Shown here: positions 8,346-15,659 of the stretch, in pieces
Position numbering within the stretch: position 1 is the stretch's first letter
Layout: every line of letters begins with the position of its first letter
Assembly (NCBI RefSeq): GCF_900099655.1
Contig: NZ_FNDC01000004.1
Location: forward strand, 124,001-188,000
Length of the DNA: 64,000 nt
Source: Planococcus glaciei
GTDB lineage: Bacteria > Bacillota > Bacilli > Bacillales_A > Planococcaceae
Reading direction: 5' to 3'
Translations under genes and position numbers: made by a program
The notes under the pieces: model-generated
The model's input: the letters and a program-made list of their open reading frames with translations, nothing else
Database searches by the model: none
What the model was told of the DNA's origin: nothing

Positions 8346-8433
8346 ACAATATTCTAAAAGAACATATACGAATGTGTTATTCCAGCTATAAGCATTATTC
8401 CTTAAAATTTTGCGAAAAGCGACAGACAAAAGA

Positions 8434-9333
8434 TTAAGAAGTGAAGTTAAAACTTACACCAGTCAATTTTTCTGAGACTTCCCACAGCCGTTTGCTTACT
8501 TCTTCATTATGGGCTGCGGGGTGAGGAGTTTCGATAGCTGGATACCCCCGGCGCTGGCCTTTGCCATCGGGACCGATGTATTCGCCGCCCTTTAACCCAG
8601 GTTCAGTTGCTGCGTAGATGGTGGGAAGTGCACCCATCGCTGCAGGCTGGAAATAACGGTTCATCAACCCTTTGAAAATCCGTGGGGCTTCCCGTTTGCC
8701 GAACTTGAACAAATTGGTCGCAGAAATGCCCGGATGGCAGGCAATGCTGATTGTTGGCAGGCCATGCTGTTTCAATCTTTTGTCGAGTTCCTGTGCGAAC
8801 ATCAAATTGGCCAGCTTGCTTTGGCCGTAAAACTTCATGCCTTTATAGCCTTTTGAACCGTCGAGGTTATCAAAGTCGATGGCTGCACCGCGATGGGCCA
8901 GGCTGCTGAGTGTCACAACGCGAGACGCAGGTGCTTTTAAAAGGAGGGGCAACAAGCGGCCGGTCAATGCAAAGTGCCCAAGATGGTTGCTGGCAAACTG
9001 CAGTTCAATCCCGTCTTTCGTCTTGGTGAAGGGAGGGACCATAACCCCTGCGTTATTGATCAATAAATCCAACGAATCCATTTTGCCTTTAGCTTGCTCA
9101 GCAAAGTCCGATATGCTGTCTAGGTCTGACAAATCGAGTTTCATGACTTCGACGGAAGCACCGGGTGCTTCTTTTTTTATATGTTCCAAGGCGGTTTGCC
9201 CTTTATCCGTGTCTCGAACAGCAAGAATGACGTGTACACCTTGCCCGGCAAAAGCTTTTGCGGTTTCAAGGCCGAGTCCGCTGTTCGCTCCTGTAATGAT
9301 GGCCGTCTTTTCCGTTAATCGGTTCTCTTCCAA
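8434..9333 (-). CDS. SDR-family oxidoreductase (retinol-dehydrogenase-like), copy 1
   Basis: 299 aa. Classical short-chain dehydrogenase: TGANSGLG cofactor loop at residues 14-21, NNAGV at about 92-96, catalytic Ser in LSSLAHRG and YGQSK (Tyr and Lys) near 169-173. The R37-type basic residue after the second strand (AVRDTDK) suggests NADP preference. Substrate unknown; close to the WW-oxidoreductase/retinol-dehydrogenase-like group common in Bacillales. The 301-residue gene at 13252-14157 is a clear paralogue in the same orientation 5 kb away. No operon partner; transcribed divergently from the hydroxyacyl-CoA dehydrogenase. Confidence 0.9.
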   Translation of the reverse strand: MEENRLTEKTAIITGANSGLGLETAKAFAGQGVHVILAVRDTDKGQTALEHIKKEAPGASVEVMKLDLSDLDSISDFAEQAKGKMDSLDLLINNAGVMVPPFTKTKDGIELQFASNHLGHFALTGRLLPLLLKAPASRVVTLSSLAHRGAAIDFDNLDGSKGYKGMKFYGQSKLANLMFAQELDKRLKQHGLPTISIACHPGISATNLFKFGKREAPRIFKGLMNRYFQPAAMGALPTIYAATEPGLKGGEYIGPDGKGQRRGYPAIETPHPAAHNEEVSKRLWEVSEKLTGVSFNFTS

Positions 9334-9485
9334 ACGATTCGCTCCTTATTTGATAAATTCATTTTTCTAAACCACTGTACCCCTATCTTGGTTTTGGTAA
9401 TCCAAGTATTTATTCCACATAGTGATTAAAAGGAATGAACGAGGGAAGAGAATAGAAACACACTCAAAAAGGAGACTTGTCATTT

Positions 9486-10385
9486 ATGGATTATCGAAAA
9501 ATCACAGTTGCCGGAAGCGGTGTATTAGGAAGCCAGATTGCCTATCAGACAGCATTCAAAGGGTTTGAGGTGACGGTTTACGATATCAATGATGAAGCTC
9601 TTGAAAAAGCGAAGTATAGAATGACCAAGCTGAAAGCCAATTACAAAACGGATTTAGGCGCAACCGACGCGGAAGTCAACGGAGCTTTTGACCGTCTGAC
9701 ATTCAATTCGGACTTGGCACAAGCAGTAGCAGACGCGGACCTTGTCATTGAAGCGATTCCAGAAGTAGTCGATATCAAGATCGCTTTCTACAAGGAACTG
9801 GGAAAAGCGGCTCCTGAAAAAACGGTCTTTGCCACGAACTCCTCAACTCTCTTGCCGAGCCAGTTTGCAGAAGCGACCGGGCGCCCTGAAAAGTTTCTTG
9901 CTCTCCATTTTGCGAATACGATTTGGATCAACAACACAGCAGAAATCATGAAGCATTCTGGAACGGATGAAAAAGTATTCAATGATTTGATCGACTTTGC
10001 AAAAGCAATCGGCATGGTTGCACTGCCGCTTCATAAGGAACAGCCGGGCTATATTCTGAATTCATTGCTTGTGCCTTTCCTCGACGCGGCGGAATTGCTG
10101 CTGGTAAAAGAAGTGGCGGATGTCCAAACCATCGATAAAACCTGGCAGATTGCGACCGGTGCGCCGCTTGGCCCGTTTGCCATTTTAGACGTGGTCGGCA
10201 TCAATACAGCCCATAACATCGTTCAGGCAAAAGCAGCAGCTACCGGCAATCCGGATTTTGAAAAGCTTGCGAATTTACTCAAGACGGAGTACATCGACCA
10301 AGGAAAACTCGGAAGATCGACAGGGGAAGGGTTCTACAAATACCCGAACCCGGCGTTCCTTGATCCGGAATTTTTAAAGAATTAA
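9486..10385 (+). CDS. 3-hydroxyacyl-CoA (3-hydroxybutyryl-CoA) dehydrogenase
   Basis: 299 aa from the ATG at 9486; an in-frame TTG at 9477 is only two bases from the ribosome-binding site (AAAAAGGAGA) and is rejected. N-terminal Rossmann domain with GSGVLG at residues 10-15, EAIPE at about 92, the catalytic-histidine region FLALHFAN, and a C-terminal 3HCDH domain ending in GRSTGEGFYKYPNP. It would interconvert 3-hydroxyacyl-CoA and 3-ketoacyl-CoA with NAD(P) in the cytoplasm (beta-oxidation or butanoate metabolism). There are no thiolase or crotonase genes nearby, so the pathway partner is elsewhere. Confidence 0.9.
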   Translation: MDYRKITVAGSGVLGSQIAYQTAFKGFEVTVYDINDEALEKAKYRMTKLKANYKTDLGATDAEVNGAFDRLTFNSDLAQAVADADLVIEAIPEVVDIKIAFYKELGKAAPEKTVFATNSSTLLPSQFAEATGRPEKFLALHFANTIWINNTAEIMKHSGTDEKVFNDLIDFAKAIGMVALPLHKEQPGYILNSLLVPFLDAAELLLVKEVADVQTIDKTWQIATGAPLGPFAILDVVGINTAHNIVQAKAAATGNPDFEKLANLLKTEYIDQGKLGRSTGEGFYKYPNPAFLDPEFLKN

Positions 10386-10419
10386 TGATGAAGTGACCTG
10401 CAAAAGATGAGGTATGCAC

Positions 10420-10460
10420 AGAACCGGCAGCTCTTGAAATTGGGAGCTGCTGGTTCTATT
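10420..10460 (+). terminator. Probable terminator after the hydroxyacyl-CoA dehydrogenase gene
   Basis: AGAACCGGCAGCTC pairs with GAGCTGCTGGTTCT (one G-T pair); the T-run is poor (ATTTG). Confidence 0.6.
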
Positions 10461-10608
10461 TGCATAAACTTAACGGACAAACGGAAGATCGTATACTATT
10501 TTAAAAGGGCGGAAAATAATTTTTCCGCACAAGCAGTTCATCCTGATTTTGTAACTGGAATTCTTTAAAAACCCTTTTCTGCCAACGGTTTTTAGCGATG
10601 TTTATCAG

Positions 10609-10636
10609 TTGACGAAAAAACAGTTTGGCATATAAT
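10609..10636 (+). promoter_or_regulatory. Sigma-A promoter of the hsp20 transcript
   Basis: TTGACG, 16 bases, TATAAT. The predicted transcription start near 10643 leaves a 185-base leader before the Hsp20 start codon. There is no CIRCE or sigma-B motif. Confidence 0.7.
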
Positions 10637-10642
10637 TTTAAG

Positions 10643-10827
10643 TAGAAAGACCAATTATGAAGAAAGGGGAAGGATAACCGTGTGGGCCTTGAAAGTCATC
10701 TCATGGCAAGCCCAAGTGTTGGAAGGGTGGCCATAGGAACCGATTGCTCCTGAAAAAGTGAGTAGGATCTTGTGACTTTTGAAAAGCTGGCATCGGCCAA
10801 AAAATTTAACATAAGGAGAAGATTGCA
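10643..10827 (+). promoter_or_regulatory. Long structured 5' leader of hsp20, unassigned
   Basis: The leader contains a GTG-started 18-codon reading frame (10680-10736) preceded by GGGGAAGGA and containing three Trp codons; a bulged hairpin (TGGGC...GCCCA with TTG...CAA, about 10682-10713); and a second domain in which CCGAT (about 10740) can pair with ATCGG (about 10792), enclosing AAAAGT...ACTTTT. I cannot match it to a known riboswitch, T-box or thermometer class. Confidence 0.4.
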
Positions 10828-11262
10828 ATGAGCACTTTGTTTCCAAGAAAACAAACAGATTTATTCCCAAGCCTCTTTGGAAGCGGATTGGAATCAGACT
10901 TCTTTAATAAGTTTTTTGGGGAAAACGCCTATCCTCAAGTTGATATAAAAGAGAAGGCAGGCCAGTATGAGTTTATGGTCGATCTTCCAGGGTTCTCCAA
11001 AGATGAAGTCGAAGTGGAGTACAAAGACGGCTACTTGGAAATCCGCGGTGAACGTGAACAGAATTGGGAGTCCAATGACACGGAAGGGCGCTACGTACGA
11101 AAAGAACGTTCTTATGGTGCCTTTAAACGCAGCTTCTATATTGGCGAAATTGATGAAAAGCAAATTGCCGGTTCATTTGAAAAAGGAGTATTAATGCTCC
11201 AAGTGCCGAAATCCAATGAGCAGGCAAAAAAAGATAAAGGCTACCGCATTCCAATCGAATAA
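10828..11262 (+). CDS. Hsp20/alpha-crystallin family small heat-shock protein
   Basis: 144 aa. The alpha-crystallin domain covers about residues 36-130: YPQVDIKEK start, the VDLPGFSKDEVEVEYKDGYLEIRGE block, and GVLMLQVPKS with the G-x-L motif near the end. A phenylalanine-rich N-terminus (LFPSLFGSGLESDFFNKFFG) and a short tail ending in RIPIE, which carries the I-x-I oligomerisation motif. ATP-independent holdase for unfolding proteins in the cytoplasm. Ribosome-binding site AAGGAGA. Transcribed alone from a sigma-A promoter with an unusually long leader that may control its expression. Confidence 0.93.
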   Translation: MSTLFPRKQTDLFPSLFGSGLESDFFNKFFGENAYPQVDIKEKAGQYEFMVDLPGFSKDEVEVEYKDGYLEIRGEREQNWESNDTEGRYVRKERSYGAFKRSFYIGEIDEKQIAGSFEKGVLMLQVPKSNEQAKKDKGYRIPIE

Positions 11263-11300
11263 GGCAACGCCTCATATTCCCCTAATTTATCGGGAAACAC

Positions 11301-11344
11301 AAAACCGGTATGCAGCTGAAAGATAGCTGCATACCGGTTTTTTT
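11301..11344. terminator. Bidirectional terminator between hsp20 and msrAB
   Basis: AAAACCGGTATGCAGCT pairs with AGCTGCATACCGGTTTT, with a T-run on the right and an A-run on the left. Confidence 0.95.
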
Positions 11345-11371
11345 CGTGATTTAGTTAATTTTATTCTGCTT

Positions 11372-12478
11372 TTACAGCAGCCCTTTTAAATACCCATAGC
11401 CTTCAGCTTCCATTTCCGCTTCCGGGATGAACAGGATTGAAGCGCTATTGATGCAGTAGCGCAAGCCGCCTTTGTCTTTCGGCCCGTCATTGAAAACATG
11501 TCCCAAATGGCTGTCGCCGGAACGGCTCCGTACTTCAATGCGCACCATATTGTAGCTGGTGTCTTTATGTTCGGTTACCACATCCGGTTCAATTGGCTGG
11601 GTGAAGCTCGGCCAGCCGCATTTGGAATCGTATTTGTCGCGGGACGAGAACAGGGGCTCACCGGTTGCGACATCCACGTAAATGCCAGGCTCGTAATTGT
11701 CCCAGTATTCGTTGGAGTAGGCAGTTTCGGTGTCGTTTTTCTGTGTCACTTGGTACTGGGCATCAGTCAGTGTCGCTTTCAGTTCCTCGTCGCTCGGTTT
11801 CGGGTAAAGCGCCGGATCGATCAAAGCCGGGACTTCCTGGTCTTCGAGCGAGTCGAATTCCACATGGCAATAGCCGTTCGGATTTTTCTCCAGGTAATCC
11901 TGATGGTATTCCTCTGCCAGGTAATAATGTTCAAGCGGCTCCACTTCTGTAACAAGAGGGTCATCGTATTTCGGCGCCTCATTCGCCATCACGGCTTCAA
12001 TGATTGCGCGGTCGGCTTCATCTTTGTAGTAGACGCCGGTGCGGTATTGTTCGCCGCGGTCATTTCCTTGCTGGTTCAACAGCGTCGGATCGATGATCAT
12101 GAAATAATGGGACAGCAGTTTTTCAAGGTCTATGCGTTCGGGATCGTAGCGGACATGGACCGTTTCCGCATGTCCCGTATTTCTGCGGGTTACGTCTTCA
12201 TAGCTTGGGTTTTCGGTATTGCCGTTGGCGTAGCCGGAAGTGACGTCATAAACGCCGAAAACACGCGCCATATAGGCTTCGACGCCCCAGAAGCAGCCGC
12301 CCGCAAGCCAAATATCTTTCAAGTTTTCTTCATCAAAAGTTAAGCCCTCATTTGGATTATCAGGAAACCGTGATTCGGATCCGGCAGCAGTGGTTTCGCC
12401 CGCATTGTTAAAGTTCGGCACAGAGCAGCCGGCCAGCAGCACAACTAAGAGCAGGAGACAGGCGTGTTTAAGTTTCAT
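11372..12478 (-). CDS. msrAB: Exported bifunctional methionine sulfoxide reductase MsrA-MsrB
   Basis: 368 aa from the ATG at 12478, which gives a clean lipoprotein signal (lipobox LAGC, Cys18); an ATG at 12499 overlaps the upstream stop but lacks a ribosome-binding site. MsrA domain about 55-215 with catalytic GGCFWG (Cys62) and GYANG; MsrB domain about 235-365 with zinc/fold residues CGWPSF and catalytic RYCINS (Cys342). The two domains reduce the S and R forms of methionine sulfoxide. Anchored outside the membrane, it would repair oxidised surface proteins. The lipoprotein thiol reductase upstream is the obvious electron donor. Confidence 0.93.
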   Translation of the reverse strand: MKLKHACLLLLVVLLAGCSVPNFNNAGETTAAGSESRFPDNPNEGLTFDEENLKDIWLAGGCFWGVEAYMARVFGVYDVTSGYANGNTENPSYEDVTRRNTGHAETVHVRYDPERIDLEKLLSHYFMIIDPTLLNQQGNDRGEQYRTGVYYKDEADRAIIEAVMANEAPKYDDPLVTEVEPLEHYYLAEEYHQDYLEKNPNGYCHVEFDSLEDQEVPALIDPALYPKPSDEELKATLTDAQYQVTQKNDTETAYSNEYWDNYEPGIYVDVATGEPLFSSRDKYDSKCGWPSFTQPIEPDVVTEHKDTSYNMVRIEVRSRSGDSHLGHVFNDGPKDKGGLRYCINSASILFIPEAEMEAEGYGYLKGLL

Positions 12479-12498
12479 GGTTGGGTAACCGCCTTTCA

Positions 12499-13029
12499 TT
12501 ATTGGATGCTTTCGAAGGTCTCATAAATTTGGTCGTTGCTGAAATGGCCGGGAGCGCTTTTTACCATGACGCCGTCCGAACCGATATATGTGGAAGTCGG
12601 GTAGGCAAGGACTCCGTATTCATCGAAGACAGCACCTCCCTCATCCAATAGGACGGTAATATTCGATGCGTTGTCCAGTCCGCTGAACCACTTGGCGAAA
12701 GACGCACTGTCTTTTTCGGCATTTGAACTTGGCGACACGATGGTCAGCACTTCAAAATCGGGATCTTCACCAGCCAGCGTATTCAACTCTTCCATGCCGG
12801 CGAGGCAGATGGAGCACCAGGAAGCCCAGAATTTCACGTATACTTTTTTGCCGGCATACTGAGACAACTCGTGCGGATTGCCTTCCAAATCGACCAGGTC
12901 AAAAGCAGGCGCCGGTTCGCCTTTATTCACCGGTTGTGCAGAAGTGGCAGCGTTTTCAGGGTTGCTGGAACAAGCGGCCAATAAACAAATTAAAGCGGTG
13001 ATCAAGAACATTTTAGAAAATGCTTTCAT
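12499..13029 (-). CDS. TlpA/ResA-like thiol-disulfide oxidoreductase lipoprotein
   Basis: 176 aa. Signal peptide with lipobox LAAC (Cys20), then an AhpC/TSA-redoxin-type thioredoxin fold with active-site WCSIC (Cys72 and Cys75) and the cis-proline region AYPTST. The start at 13029 has AAAGGATGG upstream; the ATG at 13038 overlaps that site. Its stop is 20 bases before the msrAB start, so both are one operon. In Neisseria-type PilB the same three activities (thioredoxin-like, MsrA, MsrB) are fused in one exported protein; here they are split in two lipoproteins. It probably recycles MsrAB using electrons passed across the membrane by a CcdA/DsbD-type protein encoded elsewhere. Confidence 0.9.
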   Translation of the reverse strand: MKAFSKMFLITALICLLAACSSNPENAATSAQPVNKGEPAPAFDLVDLEGNPHELSQYAGKKVYVKFWASWCSICLAGMEELNTLAGEDPDFEVLTIVSPSSNAEKDSASFAKWFSGLDNASNITVLLDEGGAVFDEYGVLAYPTSTYIGSDGVMVKSAPGHFSNDQIYETFESIQ

Positions 13030-13199
13030 TGGAACCATCCTTTACTCGGGAATCTAGCGGCTGGGGAAAAGGCAATTGCGGATAGGGCAGCCATCTCTAT
13101 TTACGAATATCATATAGTGGATTGGCAATAAAAGACATTGAATGGACTCAGGCTAGTGAATAAAGAACAGAGAGCCGTCCACATTTCGGACAATAGATG

Positions 13200-13236
13200 A
13201 AAACCGGCAGCCCATTTTTTGGAACTGCCGGTTTTA
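13200..13236 (-). terminator. Terminator of SDR copy 2
   Basis: Minus strand AAAACCGGCAG pairs with CTGCCGGTTTT around an A/T-rich loop. Confidence 0.85.
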
Positions 13237-13251
13237 TGTAAAAGGGAACCT

Positions 13252-14157
13252 TTATTTGTAGTTGTCAAAATCAAACTTCACACCTGTCAGCTTTTCGGAA
13301 ACTTCCCAAAGTCTGTTGGCAACAGCTGCATCCAGCGCAACATCGTGCGGCGTTTCAAGCGTCGGGTAGCCTTTTCGGTAGCCTTTGCCGTCTGGTCCGA
13401 TGTACTCGCCGCCTGTTAGGGAAGGGTGGACTGCGGCATAAACTGTTGCAAGAGCACCCATTTCCGGCGGATGCAAATAGAAGTTGGCGGCGTTTCTTAA
13501 AAACTTAGGCGCATCCCGTTTTCCAAGTTTGAAAATGTTGGTGGCGGAAATTCCGGGATGGCAAGCCACGCTGATGGTTTGGCAGCCATGCTCTTTTAAT
13601 TTCTTATCCAGTTCGAGCGCAAACATCAGATTGGCGAGTTTGCTTTGGTTGTAAAATTTCTTGGCCTTATAGCCTTTAGAACCGTCCAAATTGTCAAAGT
13701 CGATTTTCCCGCGGTTATGGGCCAGGGAAGCAATGGTCACTACACGCGAAAAAGGCGTATTATTCAGCAGAGGCAGCAAAAGGCCGGTCAATGCAAAATG
13801 GCCAAGATGGTTGCCGCCGAACTGCAGTTCAAAGCCGTCTTTGGTTTTGGTATAGGGAGGCATCATGACACCCGCATTGTTGATCATCAAGTCGAGCGAA
13901 TCATTTTCGCTCCGGAAGCGCTCGGTAAAAAAACGGATGTTGGTCAAATCGGTGAGATCCAATTGCATCAGTTCTACTTGTGCCTGCGGATGGCGGCCGA
14001 TTATTTCTTGCCGTGCTGCATTTCCTTTTTGCAGATTGCGGACAGCCATCACAATCCGTGCCCCTTTGCCGGCCAAGTCTTTTGCCGCTTCCAGGCCGAT
14101 GCCGCTGTTGGCACCTGTAATGATGGCGGTTTTTCCTGCCAGTAGATGTTTTTCCAC
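13252..14157 (-). CDS. SDR-family oxidoreductase (retinol-dehydrogenase-like), copy 2
   Basis: 301 aa. Same layout as the gene at 8434-9333: TGANSGIG at 14-21, NNAGVMMPPYTKTKDG around 92-107, Ser in IASLAHNRG, YNQSK near 170 and an almost identical GGEYIGPDGKG...GYP C-terminal section. By eye well over half the residues agree, so the two arose by duplication. The substitution of YGQSK by YNQSK and different tails suggest they have diverged in substrate. Single-gene unit with its own terminator; substrate unknown. Confidence 0.9.
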   Translation of the reverse strand: MEKHLLAGKTAIITGANSGIGLEAAKDLAGKGARIVMAVRNLQKGNAARQEIIGRHPQAQVELMQLDLTDLTNIRFFTERFRSENDSLDLMINNAGVMMPPYTKTKDGFELQFGGNHLGHFALTGLLLPLLNNTPFSRVVTIASLAHNRGKIDFDNLDGSKGYKAKKFYNQSKLANLMFALELDKKLKEHGCQTISVACHPGISATNIFKLGKRDAPKFLRNAANFYLHPPEMGALATVYAAVHPSLTGGEYIGPDGKGYRKGYPTLETPHDVALDAAVANRLWEVSEKLTGVKFDFDNYK

Positions 14158-14350
14158 AAAATCAGCTCCTGCTATTGAGTGCGAATCCTTTTCAACTTAT
14201 CATGAGAACCAAATCAGAACAAATATAAAAAAATGATTTATTTCTCTCAGCGGATATTGTAAGATGAAGGTGGTATTAATCTGATAATTCTAATAATTTT
14301 ACATAGCCACTCTTTGCAATCTAACGCTATTAGGAAAGAAGGAGAACAGC

Positions 14351-14851
14351 GTGGCAGAGATTATGCAAAAATTCACGACGTGCTTGTGGTTTAACATGCA
14401 AGCGGAAGAGGCGGCAAAATTTTATGTTTCAATTTTCAAGGATTCAAGCATTGGCCGAATTACCCGTTATGTGAAGGAAGGGCAGGAAATCCACGGCAAA
14501 GAACCTGGTTCCATCATGACCGTTGAATTTCGAATCGCCGGGCAAGAGTTCATGGCTTTGAACGGTGGGCCAATGTTCAAATTTTCGGAAGCCGTTTCGT
14601 TTATCATTAATTGCGAAACTCAAGAGGAAATCGACTATTATTGGGACAAACTGACCGAAGGCGGAGATGAGAGTGCCCAAGTATGCGGCTGGCTAAAGGA
14701 TAAGTTTGGCGTGTCGTGGCAAGTGGTTCCGATTGCGATGAATGAGATGCTGGTAGACCCGGATACGGAAAAAGTGGAGCGCGTCACCAAGTCATTTATG
14801 CAAATGAAGAAGCTGGATCTGAATGAACTTCAGCGGGTGTACGAAGGTTAA
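14351..14851 (+). CDS. VOC-superfamily PhnB-like protein (copy 1)
   Basis: 166 aa, GTG start with AAGGAG six bases upstream. The glyoxalase/bleomycin-resistance-like fold of the PhnB (3-demethylubiquinone methyltransferase-like) group: WFNMQAEEAAKFYVSIFKDS at the start, GQEFMALNGGP in the centre and a C-terminal FGVSWQVVP. Function is unassigned in this group; members are soluble dimers that may bind metal or small ligands. The related 144-residue gene at 26898-27332 is a second member. Stands alone. Confidence 0.88.
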   Translation: MAEIMQKFTTCLWFNMQAEEAAKFYVSIFKDSSIGRITRYVKEGQEIHGKEPGSIMTVEFRIAGQEFMALNGGPMFKFSEAVSFIINCETQEEIDYYWDKLTEGGDESAQVCGWLKDKFGVSWQVVPIAMNEMLVDPDTEKVERVTKSFMQMKKLDLNELQRVYEG

Positions 14852-14892
14852 CGATTTCGGGAGTGGCTTAATAATTTTAAGGCAGCGCACAA

Positions 14893-14927
14893 AAAAATCA
14901 AGCTCTTTTAGAAAAGAGCTTGATTCG
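14893..14927 (-). terminator. Terminator of the His/Lys-rich exported protein gene
   Basis: Minus strand AATCAAGCTCTTTT pairs with AAAAGAGCTTGATT and is followed by seven T. Confidence 0.88.
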
Positions 14928-14944
14928 TTATGCTTGTTTAACTA

Positions 14945-15271
14945 TTAATGGTTGTGGTGATGCTTTTTGTGGTGCTTGTAGAAATGTTTGCCGTGTTTGT
15001 AATGTCTTTTATCTTTGCAATTGTCATCGTAGCGATCGCGTTTGTGTTTTTTGTGATACTTTTTGTGTTTCTTTTTGTCGTGTTTGTATTTATGATCATC
15101 ATCATCGTAGCGGTCGCGTTTTTTATACTTGTCATCATGATCTCTTTTGTACTTTTCATGGTAACCGTCTTTGTCTTTATCATGCCCATCGTCTCCGTGT
15201 GCCAATGCGCCAGTTGCGGAGAAGCCGAACACTAAAAACAATGCCATCAAGATTGAAAGATATTTCTTCAT
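14945..15271 (-). CDS. Exported His/Lys/Asp-rich protein of unknown function
   Basis: 108 aa. Residues 1-24 are a Sec signal peptide (MKKYLSILMALFLVFGFSATGALA, cleavage after ALA). The mature part is almost only Lys, His, Asp, Arg and Tyr, in repeating KH/KYKHD/HKKH units, ending KHHKKHHHNH. Such His/Asp density suggests binding of divalent metal, or of polyanions such as teichoic acid; neither is shown. The signal peptide resembles that of the gene at 16782-17423, and both carry the same leader element upstream. Antisense frames over this gene look hydrophobic only because they mirror these codons. Confidence 0.8.
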   Translation of the reverse strand: MKKYLSILMALFLVFGFSATGALAHGDDGHDKDKDGYHEKYKRDHDDKYKKRDRYDDDDHKYKHDKKKHKKYHKKHKRDRYDDNCKDKRHYKHGKHFYKHHKKHHHNH

Positions 15272-15382
15272 GTTATTCTCTCCATTTCATAATTAGATTT
15301 GGTTTATTCTCTAGTCTGCAGGGGCGTAGAGTCATAAACTTGCCTATTTATGTACTTTTAGAGAGTATGACCTCCTTCTGTG
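15272..15382 (-). promoter_or_regulatory. Conserved leader element, copy A
   Basis: Read on the minus strand: AAGGAGGTCA, CTCTCTAAAAGTACAT, GCAAGTTTAT, a CTCT...AGAG hairpin whose loop contains GCCCCTGCAGA, then AATCTAATTAT and the ribosome-binding site AATGGAGAG. The same blocks occur in the same order and spacing upstream of the gene at 16782-17423. The class is not recognised; it may be a riboswitch or protein-binding leader. Confidence 0.55.
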
Positions 15383-15397
15383 ATGGGTGTTAGATGG

Positions 15398-15440
15398 TTT
15401 CAAGAAATTTCTATAAATGTTTATTTCAAAGAAATTTCTT
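15398..15440. repeat. Two tandem palindromes, candidate operator
   Basis: TTTCAAGAAATTTCT (15398-15412) and TTTCAAAGAAATTTCTT (15424-15440) repeat the palindrome AGAAATTTCT about 27 bases apart, between the leader element and a possible -10 (TACAAT on the minus strand near 15456). Confidence 0.4.
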
Positions 15441-15659
15441 GTCCTTGAAGACATTGTACAACATAAATCAAAAATTTACTACAATTATCCGAAAATTATA
15501 AAAAATAAATTTATTTTAGTTTTTCGGGATAATAGTTGGGCAAGAGCAGGAAATTCTCTCAATACATAGTTGTGTTTTAGTTTAGGAAGAAAATAACATC
15601 TATCAGGCCGCTTTATTTCATTAAACAATTTTACTGCTATAACGCAAAAAGGAGGGGGA

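Noticed and set aside
10643-10827. T-box or SAM/c-di-GMP riboswitch in the hsp20 leader
   Set aside because: The GGGTGG string is not followed by the T-box ACCGCG element, and none of the conserved riboswitch cores is present.
10655-10870. 71-codon minus-strand frame over the hsp20 leader
   Set aside because: It overlaps the promoter and the start of hsp20, has no ribosome-binding site and atypical composition.
11498-12343. 281-codon plus-strand open frame opposite msrAB
   Set aside because: Shadow of a GC-rich real gene; no ribosome-binding site, no family resemblance, and MsrA/MsrB motifs on the other strand are unambiguous.
14938-15393. Hydrophobic or Cys-rich frames on both strands across the His/Lys-rich gene
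   Set aside because: They result from reading the repetitive Lys/His/Asp codons in other frames or on the other strand; only the signal-peptide frame has a ribosome-binding site.
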